This document shows positions 1 through 7,797 of a stretch of DNA of 50,972 bases, piece after piece. The stretch is taken from contig JAFSGW010000095.1 in assembly GCA_017440585.1 (NCBI GenBank), positions 1-50,972 on the forward strand. The letters run 5' to 3'. Origin of the DNA: Clostridia bacterium (lineage in GTDB: Bacteria > Bacillota > Clostridia > UMGS1883). The notes beneath the pieces were generated by a model that did no database searches, was not told where the DNA came from, and was given only the letters and a program-made list of their open reading frames with translations. The translations under genes were made by a program, and so were the position numbers. Numbering within the stretch: position 1 is the stretch's first letter; each line of letters begins with the position of its first letter.

Positions 1-61
1 GTCACTTTGTTCCTTATAAAAACATTAACAAAAAATATTGCTCTCAGCAAGATTTTTTGTT

Positions 62-107
62 GCGTGTCGACTTTTTCGACACGCTCACCAGACCGATTTT
101 CGGTCTG
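62..107. other. Two adjacent perfect hairpins, one terminator-like on the + strand
   Basis: A 9-bp stem (62-70 with 76-84, loop 71-75) is followed by a 7-bp stem (89-95 with 101-107, loop 96-100). The second runs into a short T stretch on the + strand, so it resembles a rightward intrinsic terminator. Both lie beyond the 3' end of the leftward gene at 263. No T run follows either stem on the - strand, so neither is an obvious terminator for that gene. Confidence 0.5.
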
Positions 108-123
108 CTTTTTGTTAACCCAC

Positions 124-228
124 GTCGCCATGCGACATATCACGCCTTTGGCATATCACGTGTGAAACACATATCACAAATTCCGCAGGAATTTATATCA
201 CCGCAGAGTGTCCCGAAGGACACTCTGC
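124..228. repeat. Hairpin array with invariant ATATCAC linkers
   Basis: Five consecutive perfect palindromes have stems 124-128/132-136, 144-146/150-152, 160-163/167-170, 178-184/188-194 and 203-213/218-228. Each is separated from the next by exactly the same 7-base linker ATATCAC, at 137-143, 153-159, 171-177 and 195-201. The stems differ completely in sequence and length (3 to 11 bp), while the linker does not change. The array lies just downstream of the leftward gene at 263-6367. It looks like a dispersed intergenic repeat or structured RNA array rather than a single terminator. The function is unknown to me. Confidence 0.7.
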
Positions 229-262
229 TTTGGTCTGCTTTTTGCTTTGAATTAAGTTTTGC

Positions 263-3200
263 TTATTCGGGTCTTGAGGGCGAAAGAACTTCAACTTCAA
301 TAACTCTCATAAGGTCTTCCATTGTTATGTAGCCCTTACCTACAGAAACCTTAATCTGAGGCATATTAATTGCTTCAAACTGTTCTTCTGTAAGTATGTG
401 CTTAAATTCATCATATGTGAACAAGCCGTACTTTTCAATATCTGCCTGCTTTTTAGCAGCATCTATCTTTAAGTTCTCGTCATTCTCATAAGGCATGAAG
501 TATTCCAAGCCACCAACAGAGGAAGTAATGGAGAATACGCCATCAGCAATGAAGTTATAGTTATTCGCTGTAAGAATTGACCATGCTTCAACTTCCTTTT
601 CTTCAACAGTCACCTTTTCAAGCACTGCTGTTGTATAACCATCCTCTGTTTCAACCACAAAGCTGTGTCCTGCATAGTTCTCAGCATTTTCGCCCGTAAT
701 TTCTACAAATCTTCTTGCATCCGCATCGTAGTAACCATGGGCATTTACAGCCTTTGTCACAATTCCGTTGTCAAACTCCATTGTGATAACAGTGTTGTTA
801 CTAAGACCATGGTTTCTTAAAACTGCAATAGGAGCTTCTGTATAGTCACCTGTTTCAAAATCCCATACCTTGAGAATTTCATCACCTGTAAGAGAATCTA
901 TTCTCTGCTGGCTACCATCTGCAAGTGTAACAAGTGTATCGGGAGTTACACAGGGACTAGAACCACCACTACTTGAACTCGTATGTTCTACTAGACTTCC
1001 GTTATTGAAATCCTTGTATTCATACACCTCCTCAGTATCATATTTCGCAGTTCCCTTGTATTCTTCTTTGTCAGAGGCATTATTATCCTTAAACTCATAG
1101 GTAAGTATAATATCTCTTGTAGTAGTACCTGTGCCAAAATGTTTATTCATCGATGCAAAATATAGTTTACCATCAACAACTTTGGGAGTTATCGTTGTTC
1201 CGTCTGAATGAACTGCACCGCCAGTAATGGTAAATGTGTAATCATCACAAGTATAAGTCCATACATTGCCACTGGTTGTCCCAGCATTATTCAAGTCTTC
1301 AGCATTAAGATTTTTAGTTACGCCTTCAGATGCACTCCAGTAGCTAATCTTCACTCCAGTCAAAACGTCATAAGCAGGTCTCCAGTATTCTGTACCCCAC
1401 GAACTTTCATAAAGCCGAATGGAGGTTCCTGAGCCAACTCCACTTATCACTGGATCAGGAATGCTTGTTTTTGATGCCTTTAATACAAAGGGTAAGCTGC
1501 ATTCTGCGCTTGTGTTGATTTTTTCACCCTGTGCATCATAAATCAAATTATCAGTAGCAACCAATGTATATTCACTTGTTGCTAATTGATTTAATTTAAT
1601 TGAAGCATCCTTATCTACTGTATTATTGTTAGCATCTACAACCGTGAATTCAAGATCCTTACCATACTTTTTAACAATCAAATCGCTGAACTTAAAGTCG
1701 TAGCTTCCGCCTATGATATTATCAAGGTCAACAGACAATGTAGTCGTCCATTTACCATTTGTGAACGCCTTTGATACTACCAATGCGTCATTTGATGTGC
1801 CACCAAACGAAACTACAGGATTAATAAGTCCATTAACTTCAGCTATATAGGGAAGCACTCCATCTTTTTCCGCATCATAGCGTTCGTCAGTTGTAATACC
1901 GCTATTTGAAGCAATAGAATAAACTTGTCCGTCTTTACCGTTTATTGTTATCGTCTCCAAAACATAAGGAATTTCATCTCTATTATCGCGTGCATCGTCC
2001 TCCTTAATATTGGTATTCAAATCATTCAAGAATGCAATACCCATATTTACAGCAGTTGCACCTGCTATAGTGTGCTGATATGTTGTTTCCTTAAGTGCCG
2101 AGTTTATTGCCGTAACCGCATAGCTGTTACTTACTGACTTGTCAGCCTCAGTTACCCAGTTATACTGCCTTAAATCACCCTTAAGTTTAACATTTGCATT
2201 GCTTGTGCTGTCTGGCATACCTACAGCAACACCAAAGCCAAGAACCTTCGCAGAGGCATCGTAGCTTGATGTAGTCTGATACTGAATTGTAGTTATATCA
2301 TCAAGTGTTACTGTATATGCATCGTTACTCTTAATATGGATATTTGAAAGGCTACCACATTCAGTCACTGTATTTTCAATAACAACATTACCATCACCAA
2401 CCTGAATGTTGTTACGTGCCCCATAAATGTAGCTATTAGAAACTATGCTATCGCCTGTTACAATTACTGCCGAGTATCCGTAAGGATATCTGCCATCAGA
2501 ACCTGCCGACATTTCAGTCGTATACAAATAAGACTTCGGGAAAATATCGCAGATAATCTGCACATTATCAATTGTTCCATTGTCAACAGTAACAAATCCA
2601 TATGATACCGCCGCACTTCTATACGAACCATCGCCTGCACAAGTTACTTTAAATCCATTACCGTAGAAGGAATAGCCGTTAGACACTGTGAATCCACCGC
2701 TTGTATCATTCAAAAGCACTACATTCTTATCTGTCGCATTTGCTTTTGCAGTTATATTCGTTGCATCTACAACTTCAAGATAAAGCTCTGTAGGCTTACA
2801 ATATTTATCATCATCCTTAATTGTTACCTTAACAACACCTGTATATGTATCCGCAAAATCAAGCGTGCCGTTTGTCCATGTTGAGCTCTTTGTGTATACA
2901 TCCAGCTCTTCTGTACCGCTTATATTTTCAACCTCAACATCAACCGTGCCGATTGTCGCACCTTCCTTAGCTTCAAACAATGTGCCGAGTGTCACTGTAC
3001 CAACATTACCTACTCTGTAAAGGAAGTCCTTGTTAAACTTCTTGTCAAACTTTTCTTCAGGCTGACGTTCTGTTACATTCACAGTAATAGTAGTAGGTGT
3101 ACAGAAGTAATAGTCTGTAATTGTAATCTTTGCTTTACCCTCGCCGGTAAATACAAGTGTACCCTGTGTCCAATCCTCTGTATTAGCTTCATATGTAACG

Positions 3201-6200
3201 CCTGCTGTGCTCTCTTCACCAACGGGAGAAACAGTTACCTGAACGTTTGCATTCTGAATTGCTACCTTTTCATCAAGGTTTTCAATTTTCTTGAACAGTG
3301 TTCCAACCTTTATCGTTCTGTCTGCCTGTAATTCAGTATTTTCCTCAATCACCGAATCAAACTTCTTAACAGAATCCGCAACCTGTCTGTCAAGGATTGT
3401 GATACCATCAAAACCTGTTCCGTCATCATAAATCGGAACATGCTTTACGCCCCAACCGTCGCCTTGGAAGAGCTGCTTGAAGGGAAGGTAAACAATAGTC
3501 TTGTCTTCCTTAAGGTCAACATTACCGTCACCGTCTTCGTCAATGCTTTCTTCATAACCTGCAGCTGTATGAAGGTGCTGCTTCAGTGTTCCGTCAGTAT
3601 CCTTTACAATATGGTAGCAAGTCTTTGTGTCACCACTGATTAAAAGGAAGTTACCTGTCTTAGTCCATGTGTCACCGCTCTTGATTTCGTCAAGGCTTGC
3701 AATCTGTGTAAGTCTACTGAACTGGTGGTCGTGTGTGTAGCTTGCAATGCTGTTTGCAACCAATTCACAGTAGTAATAGTCGTTCCATGTACCAAAGTGA
3801 ACTGTACAGCCCTCTGCTGTGATATCTGTCATGTCGGGAACTGTGTATCCCTGTGTATCAGTTGTATTTCTGCCACGGAGTGATCCAATCATCATACCGC
3901 TGTAACGGTACCAGTAGTACTGGTAGTTACCGCAAACGTCGTTATAAGCATCAATCTGTGCTGCAACGTGACAATTTGTGAACTCAACTTTACTATAGCC
4001 ACGGAACATACCCATTAAGCCACCACATGCAACGTCCCAGCTGCCCCAGAGAGCAGAAATCTTGTTTGTATTATCAATTGTAATGTTTGTAAATGTAAGC
4101 TTTTTATCGCTGGTATCACTGCTTACACCGCCGATACCTACAATACCGCCGTTACCTGTGTTGTAAACACGAGGATTACAGTTTGTAATAGCAATATTTT
4201 CAAATTCGGAGTTTTCGGAAAATGCCGCAATAACACCTGTAGGTGTGAATTCACCATCGGAGGAGAAGTTATCAACAGTTAAGTTGCAAACCTTACCGTT
4301 AACCACATAACCGAAGAGACCCATAGCGTCCTTGTAGTGGTTAGAGCCTTCAGGGTAACCGCTGTTGTAGTCACCCGTCATTTCCCATGTATTCTGGTAG
4401 AAGTTAGAAATTGTGTGACCGTTACCGTCAAACTCACCTTCGAAGGAGTATACAGTGCTGTACACACCTGTAGTTTTATCTTCAAAAGTATAGTTTTCGT
4501 TACAATAATAACCAATGGGGTAGAAAATTACATTTGCATTGTTATGTTCTTCATCATCACCAATGTTAATATCGCTTACAAGCTTAACAGTCTTACCTGC
4601 AAAGCTGTCACGTGCAATGGCGTTGCCTTCTTCATCTTTAGCCATACCACCAACAATTGCACCAAAAGCTGCAAGCTGGTCAGCGTTTGCAATAACGTAG
4701 TCTGCTTCGCCTTCTGCAACGGTTGCAACACCGTCATTTGCAGTGTACCATGTGTAGTCAAATTCACCGTTCCATGCGTTTTCAGTGTCGGATACCACTG
4801 CAACTTCACTGAAGCTTGCCAAAGCCATAACTACAGTACCGTCAACGGGGTCGTAGGTAAACTGGTTGTGCTTCTTTAAATCGGAAGCCTTTTCAACCTG
4901 CTCCATTTCAACGTTCACGCCGTCTTCAACGTGGTAAAGTCTTAAGTTACCGCGGTTAAGACCCTTTTCAGCCATTTCGCTGAAGGTTACAATCACGGGT
5001 GTAACGTTGCCCTCTGCAATACCCATAACGTGAATGTCAAAGCTGTTAAGCTCTTCACCTTCGCCCGCTTCAACGGCACTCTTATCCTCGCTTATTGTCT
5101 TAAGTACAATGCTTAACTTGTCTGCACTGCCCGTAAACTGCACGCCCTCGGGCACAACAGCTGTAACCTTACCGCTTGTAAGGGAAACCGCTTCATTAAT
5201 AACGCTTGTTTTGCCGTCAATATCAGCATAGTCAAATGTAACTGTGTAACTGCCGTCACCGTTATCCTTAACCCCTGTTACGGGAGAAACCTTGCTGTTG
5301 TTGTTATTGATTCTTACATATTCGTTGAATATTCTTGTATCAATAATGCTCTTACCGATAGCTTCAAGTGTAACAGCATACTTACCATTCTTATATGTAG
5401 TGTCACCAACTGTGAAGAAAGCATCACCTGTGTAACCGCCCGTCTTGTCAGAAAGGCGTGCATCAAGGCTGCCTGCATCAGTAAGTGTAAGTCTTACACC
5501 TGTCTGGTTAACGTAAGCATTAAGCATACCAAGGAGTGCATCAGACATCTTTTCAGCACTCTCGCCTCTTGAAAGAAGACCCGATGCAACCTGATAAATA
5601 CTTCTTGTAGATGTCTTTACGTCCTCAAAAACTACACCTTCAACAGTAACATAAGCCTTTGCTGTGTATCTTCTGTTGTAGTTTGATTCCTTAAGGTTTG
5701 TAAGTGCCGCTGTGAACACCTTTCCCTCTTCCTGCCAGAGAGTTGCAGGCACATATGTTGAGCTGTCACTGCCCTCTGCAGAAAGCTTTACACCTATTTC
5801 ATAACCCTCGGCATACTTGCCTTCTTCAGCATCAAAAAATCCATATGCAATAGCTGCAAGTGTGTCGGAAAGGTTAGCTTTTGCAACAAAACGAAGACCG
5901 CTGTCCTCGCCAACAACCTTACCACCCTCACTCTTGCCGCCGCCAATTCTTACCTGTGCACCCTCTACTGTTTCTACGCCGGCATCTAAACCTGCATAAC
6001 CGAACTTTGTCTTGTCGTAGCTTGCGCCCTTTAAAGTGCAAACCACATTCTCAAGCTCGCAGTCTGCAATAAGCACACCGCCAACAGTAGCAGTACCACT
6101 GTAGCTGTTGCCGTTTGTATTAAGCACAGCCACACCGTATTCAAGCACAAAATCCTCACTTGAATTCTTTAAAAGCGTTACCTCAATAGCATCCGTGTCA

Positions 6201-6367
6201 TACATTTCATCAACTGCAGCCATAGCTTCAGTAAGTGAAGTGTATTCCACATCACCGATTGTGGCAACAACACTGCCTTCTTCAGCAAATGCAACAAGTC
6301 CTGCGGGTATCATGCTCATAACCATAGCAAGAGCCACTGCAAATGCCAACACCTTTTTAAGTGTCAT
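263..6367 (-). CDS. Giant exported surface protein with beta-helix regions and C-terminal Hint domain
   Basis: This encodes 2034 residues. I chose the ATG at 6367 because GGAGG (6376-6380) lies 8 nt upstream and a classic signal peptide follows (residues 1-29); the frame is open further upstream but without such signals. In order I see a roughly 250-residue module (about 135-385), a linker, a GLUG/beta-helix-like region with glycine-rich and Asn-rich rungs (about 555-860), two related domains of about 95 residues each (about 1000-1098 and 1105-1200), and a second beta-helix-like region (about 1205-1480). A Ser/Gly linker then leads into a Hint domain starting at Cys1806 with the motif CVTPDTLVTLADGS. 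The block B His is at 1877 (NAHGYY). The terminal block NYNFIADGV lacks the closing His-Asn of true inteins, and an 84-residue tail follows. I infer an adhesin or matrix protein that may self-cleave or couple at Cys1806. No LPXTG, S-layer or dockerin motif is seen. Substrate and partner are unknown. Confidence 0.85.
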   Translation of the reverse strand: MTLKKVLAFAVALAMVMSMIPAGLVAFAEEGSVVATIGDVEYTSLTEAMAAVDEMYDTDAIEVTLLKNSSEDFVLEYGVAVLNTNGNSYSGTATVGGVLIADCELENVVCTLKGASYDKTKFGYAGLDAGVETVEGAQVRIGGGKSEGGKVVGEDSGLRFVAKANLSDTLAAIAYGFFDAEEGKYAEGYEIGVKLSAEGSDSSTYVPATLWQEEGKVFTAALTNLKESNYNRRYTAKAYVTVEGVVFEDVKTSTRSIYQVASGLLSRGESAEKMSDALLGMLNAYVNQTGVRLTLTDAGSLDARLSDKTGGYTGDAFFTVGDTTYKNGKYAVTLEAIGKSIIDTRIFNEYVRINNNNSKVSPVTGVKDNGDGSYTVTFDYADIDGKTSVINEAVSLTSGKVTAVVPEGVQFTGSADKLSIVLKTISEDKSAVEAGEGEELNSFDIHVMGIAEGNVTPVIVTFSEMAEKGLNRGNLRLYHVEDGVNVEMEQVEKASDLKKHNQFTYDPVDGTVVMALASFSEVAVVSDTENAWNGEFDYTWYTANDGVATVAEGEADYVIANADQLAAFGAIVGGMAKDEEGNAIARDSFAGKTVKLVSDINIGDDEEHNNANVIFYPIGYYCNENYTFEDKTTGVYSTVYSFEGEFDGNGHTISNFYQNTWEMTGDYNSGYPEGSNHYKDAMGLFGYVVNGKVCNLTVDNFSSDGEFTPTGVIAAFSENSEFENIAITNCNPRVYNTGNGGIVGIGGVSSDTSDKKLTFTNITIDNTNKISALWGSWDVACGGLMGMFRGYSKVEFTNCHVAAQIDAYNDVCGNYQYYWYRYSGMMIGSLRGRNTTDTQGYTVPDMTDITAEGCTVHFGTWNDYYYCELVANSIASYTHDHQFSRLTQIASLDEIKSGDTWTKTGNFLLISGDTKTCYHIVKDTDGTLKQHLHTAAGYEESIDEDGDGNVDLKEDKTIVYLPFKQLFQGDGWGVKHVPIYDDGTGFDGITILDRQVADSVKKFDSVIEENTELQADRTIKVGTLFKKIENLDEKVAIQNANVQVTVSPVGEESTAGVTYEANTEDWTQGTLVFTGEGKAKITITDYYFCTPTTITVNVTERQPEEKFDKKFNKDFLYRVGNVGTVTLGTLFEAKEGATIGTVDVEVENISGTEELDVYTKSSTWTNGTLDFADTYTGVVKVTIKDDDKYCKPTELYLEVVDATNITAKANATDKNVVLLNDTSGGFTVSNGYSFYGNGFKVTCAGDGSYRSAAVSYGFVTVDNGTIDNVQIICDIFPKSYLYTTEMSAGSDGRYPYGYSAVIVTGDSIVSNSYIYGARNNIQVGDGNVVIENTVTECGSLSNIHIKSNDAYTVTLDDITTIQYQTTSSYDASAKVLGFGVAVGMPDSTSNANVKLKGDLRQYNWVTEADKSVSNSYAVTAINSALKETTYQHTIAGATAVNMGIAFLNDLNTNIKEDDARDNRDEIPYVLETITINGKDGQVYSIASNSGITTDERYDAEKDGVLPYIAEVNGLINPVVSFGGTSNDALVVSKAFTNGKWTTTLSVDLDNIIGGSYDFKFSDLIVKKYGKDLEFTVVDANNNTVDKDASIKLNQLATSEYTLVATDNLIYDAQGEKINTSAECSLPFVLKASKTSIPDPVISGVGSGTSIRLYESSWGTEYWRPAYDVLTGVKISYWSASEGVTKNLNAEDLNNAGTTSGNVWTYTCDDYTFTITGGAVHSDGTTITPKVVDGKLYFASMNKHFGTGTTTRDIILTYEFKDNNASDKEEYKGTAKYDTEEVYEYKDFNNGSLVEHTSSSSGGSSPCVTPDTLVTLADGSQQRIDSLTGDEILKVWDFETGDYTEAPIAVLRNHGLSNNTVITMEFDNGIVTKAVNAHGYYDADARRFVEITGENAENYAGHSFVVETEDGYTTAVLEKVTVEEKEVEAWSILTANNYNFIADGVFSITSSVGGLEYFMPYENDENLKIDAAKKQADIEKYGLFTYDEFKHILTEEQFEAINMPQIKVSVGKGYITMEDLMRVIEVEVLSPSRPE
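515..952 (-). other. Hint (hedgehog/intein-like) domain coding segment
   Basis: This covers residues about 1806-1951 of the protein encoded at 263-6367. It starts with the nucleophile Cys (codon 950-952) and the block A motif CVTPDTLVTLADG, followed by the block A continuation IDSLTGDEIL. A block B-like His lies in TKAVNAHGYY, and the block F-like motif NNYNFIADGVFSI closes the fold. The terminal His-Asn-nucleophile trio needed for protein splicing is absent. The expected chemistry is therefore an N-to-S acyl shift with thioester cleavage or transfer, as in hedgehog or bacterial intein-like domains, rather than splicing. Confidence 0.75.
5213..5965 (-). other. Shared module, copy 1 (internal)
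   Basis: Residues about 135-385 of the Hint protein match the last 251 residues of the PI-PLC-like protein at 26417-31741. Shared strings include AQVRIGGG, ESNYNRRYTA, TRSIYQV, LNAYVNQTGVRLTL, FNEYVRINNNNS and VSPVT, in the same order with nearly the same spacing. I do not recognise a named family. It ends at a natural domain boundary before a linker. Confidence 0.8.
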
Positions 6368-6475
6368 AACCTCTACCTCCATTACTATTATTAATAGGCG
6401 ACATTTCGCCATATTACACTCATACAAAAATATACCACTTTTGTTTTCGTTTGTCAATATTTTTTCTCCCCTCCG

Positions 6476-6538
6476 GCTTCTCCTTGAGGAGAAGCTGTCA
6501 GCTCTGCTGACTGATGAGGTGTAGGTTGCTCCGCAACC
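6476..6538. repeat. Cluster of three short hairpins, likely dispersed palindromic repeat
   Basis: Three perfect stems lie in tandem: 6476-6483/6488-6495 (8 bp), 6497-6502/6506-6511 (6 bp) and 6524-6529/6533-6538 (6 bp, loop TCC). The composition and order resemble short dispersed intergenic repeats that I recall from gut Clostridia. It sits upstream of the promoter region of the leftward gene starting at 6367. Confidence 0.55.
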
Positions 6539-6651
6539 GTCCACTCCCCCAAGACCAACGGGGACCGTCACCGGCTGTCCGCATTTGTTCCTTGTTACCC
6601 ATAAATGGGCGTCGTATCATACCACAACAAATTCATCCCCACCCGAGCTGC

Positions 6652-6790
6652 GTTTTTTAAGTTTTGCCCCCTGACTGGCAGAAATTGCGAGTATCAGTTC
6701 CCTTAGCTCGCGAGCAATTTCAGCACGATTATCACGCTAAGTGCGTGCATTGGAGTGCGGTGACACAAAAGGGGGCAAAACGCAAAAAAC
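6652..6790. repeat. 139-base element bounded by a 21-bp imperfect inverted repeat
   Basis: The ends 6652-6672 and 6770-6790 are complementary at 19 of 21 positions. Inside are an 8-bp stem (6681-6688/6714-6721) and a 5-bp stem (6733-6737/6743-6747), giving a three-way-junction-like fold. It could be a small non-autonomous element or a structured RNA. No promoter, clear target-site duplication or gene was identified inside it. Confidence 0.5.
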
Positions 6791-7014
6791 AAAACCCGCT
6801 AACCTCACATAGGACACGTTTTTCTATTCTCCGCCCCTGCGAGGCCGCTTCAAGGGGTGTGGGGGAAATCGGAATCCCCCACGCTTTTGGTCCTTTTGTC
6901 GCACAAAAGGACATCGCCTTCGCACTCTGCGAAAATTTACAAATAGATTTATACCCATCGGCATTAGCCTTTTTTTGATTCTTGCCACTATGGCGTGGCA
7001 TTCGTTTACATAAC

Positions 7015-7043
7015 AAAAAAATCAGGAATCAAATTCCTGATTT
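7015..7043 (-). terminator. Hairpin with T run on the - strand
   Basis: An 11-bp perfect stem (7019-7029/7033-7043, loop CAA) runs on the - strand into a T stretch at 7015-7018. It sits just upstream of the toxin-antitoxin promoter. It could stop leftward transcription before the hairpin-rich spacer. Confidence 0.5.
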
Positions 7044-7060
7044 GTGGCATAATATACTTT

Positions 7061-7103
7061 TGTAAAGCATTGTATTGACATTTGCTTTACAACATGCTAT
7101 ACT
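7061..7103 (+). promoter_or_regulatory. Toxin-antitoxin promoter with overlapping operator
   Basis: TTGACA (7075-7080), a 17-base spacer and TATACT (7098-7103) form a near-consensus sigma-A promoter. A perfect 9-bp inverted repeat (TGTAAAGCA at 7061-7069 and TGCTTTACA at 7083-7091) flanks and overlaps the -35 box. This is the expected place for autorepression by the ribbon-helix-helix antitoxin encoded next. Confidence 0.8.
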
Positions 7104-7129
7104 ATACTTACATGAAAGGAGATGTTTAT

Positions 7130-7387
7130 ATGGCTCAGACAATGGTTAATTTTCGTATGGATGAAGAGTTAAAAGCAAGTATGGAGCAGGTCTGCAAAGA
7201 AATGGGCATGAGCATGACCACAGCCTTCACCATTTTCGCTACTCGTGTCAGCAAAGAAAGGCGTATTCCCTTCGAAGTTTCTGCAGACCCGTTTTATTCC
7301 GAAGCAAATGTTCAAAGGCTCCTTTCTGCAGTTGCTGACCTCAATGCAGGCAAAGGCGTTGAACACGACTTAATCGAGGTGGAATAA
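7130..7387 (+). CDS. RelB/DinJ-type antitoxin
   Basis: This encodes 85 residues. I chose ATG 7130 because AAGGAG (7116-7121) lies 8 nt upstream; earlier in-frame starts overlap the ribosome site or promoter. The N-terminus AQTMVNFRMDEELK is the DNA-binding beta strand and helix of a RelB/DinJ ribbon-helix-helix fold, followed by GMSMTTAFTIF. The C-terminal half (residues about 50-85) should wrap the toxin. Its stop overlaps the toxin start by one base (TAATG), giving translational coupling. The complex probably represses its own promoter through the inverted repeat at 7061-7091. Confidence 0.88.
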   Translation: MAQTMVNFRMDEELKASMEQVCKEMGMSMTTAFTIFATRVSKERRIPFEVSADPFYSEANVQRLLSAVADLNAGKGVEHDLIEVE

Positions 7388-7647
7388 TGCGAAAGATTTG
7401 GCACGAATCCGCATGGTCCGATTATTTATATTGGCAAATGCAGGATAAAAAAACACTAAAAAGGATAAACGCATTAATTCAGGACATTGAGCGTAACGGA
7501 AACAACGGCATAGGCAAACCCGAACCGTTAAAAGGTAATTTATCCGGTTTATGGAGCAGGCGAATAGATGATTACAACCGCCTTGTTTACAGAATCCGCG
7601 AGGATATGCTCGAAATTATTTCATGCAAAGACCATTACGACAACTGA
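7387..7647 (+). CDS. yoeB: YoeB/Txe-family ribosome-dependent mRNA interferase toxin
   Basis: This encodes 86 residues that line up with E. coli YoeB without gaps up to position 84. It keeps the hallmark blocks WSDYLYWQ, KKTLKRIN, GIGKPEPLK, LSGLWSRRI and the C-terminal HY pair. The catalytic residues known for YoeB are present at Glu46, Arg65, His83 and Tyr84. His64 of E. coli is Asn here, and two residues (Asp-Asn) follow Tyr84, which ends the E. coli protein. The family cleaves mRNA on translating ribosomes. It is translationally coupled to the upstream antitoxin, which is RelB/DinJ-like rather than the YefM type usual for enterobacterial YoeB. Confidence 0.9.
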   Translation: MRKIWHESAWSDYLYWQMQDKKTLKRINALIQDIERNGNNGIGKPEPLKGNLSGLWSRRIDDYNRLVYRIREDMLEIISCKDHYDN

Positions 7648-7703
7648 ATAACAAAAAAAATCAGGACCCCCCCTTTTTAAGGGACCGGGGAAAATTGTTC
7701 AGA

Positions 7704-7796
7704 ATTGACAAACCGAAGGGAACTGCGGTGTCCGCCCCGTAGTTCTCCCCTGCCCGAAGACGTACAAGGGTACGTCGAGTGGTGAGGTTTGTCGAT
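7704..7796. other. Structured intergenic element with closing stem and two inner hairpins
   Basis: An outer stem pairs 7704-7714 with 7786-7796 (perfect for 8 bp, then a wobble and two more pairs). It encloses an 11-bp stem (7718-7728/7737-7747, two G-U pairs) and a perfect 7-bp stem (7759-7765/7770-7776). The arrangement is a compact three-way junction between convergent genes. It resembles a structured repeat or RNA. I cannot assign a family. Confidence 0.5.
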
Positions 7797-7797
7797 A

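Larger units (their letters stand above)
6539..7060. other. Gene-free stretch rich in inverted repeats
   Basis: Together with the flanking repeat cluster this forms a stretch of more than 700 bases without a convincing gene. It holds the 139-base folded element at 6652-6790, a 7-bp stem at 6859-6865/6876-6882, a perfect 10-bp stem at 6890-6899/6903-6912, a 6-bp stem at 6983-6988/6995-7000 and the hairpin at 7019-7043. Short open frames exist on both strands but lack ribosome sites and have repeat-like, low-information translations. Confidence 0.6.

Noticed and set aside
124..228. CRISPR array
   Set aside because: The repeated linker is only 7 bases and the intervening segments are palindromes of varied length, not unique spacers; no cas genes are nearby.
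515..952. A full self-splicing intein in the surface protein
   Set aside because: The closing His-Asn and following nucleophile are missing, there is no endonuclease domain, and the segment is near the protein's end without a clear C-extein.
4337..4879. 180-codon rightward frame inside the Hint protein gene
   Set aside because: Shadow frame of a beta-rich coding region; no start signals or family motifs.
6652..6790. Insertion sequence
   Set aside because: No transposase frame lies between the inverted ends and no target-site duplication is visible.
6664..7016. Open frames of 94 to 104 codons on both strands in the hairpin-rich spacer
   Set aside because: They overlap one another and the inverted repeats, lack ribosome sites, and their translations look like read-through of repeat DNA.
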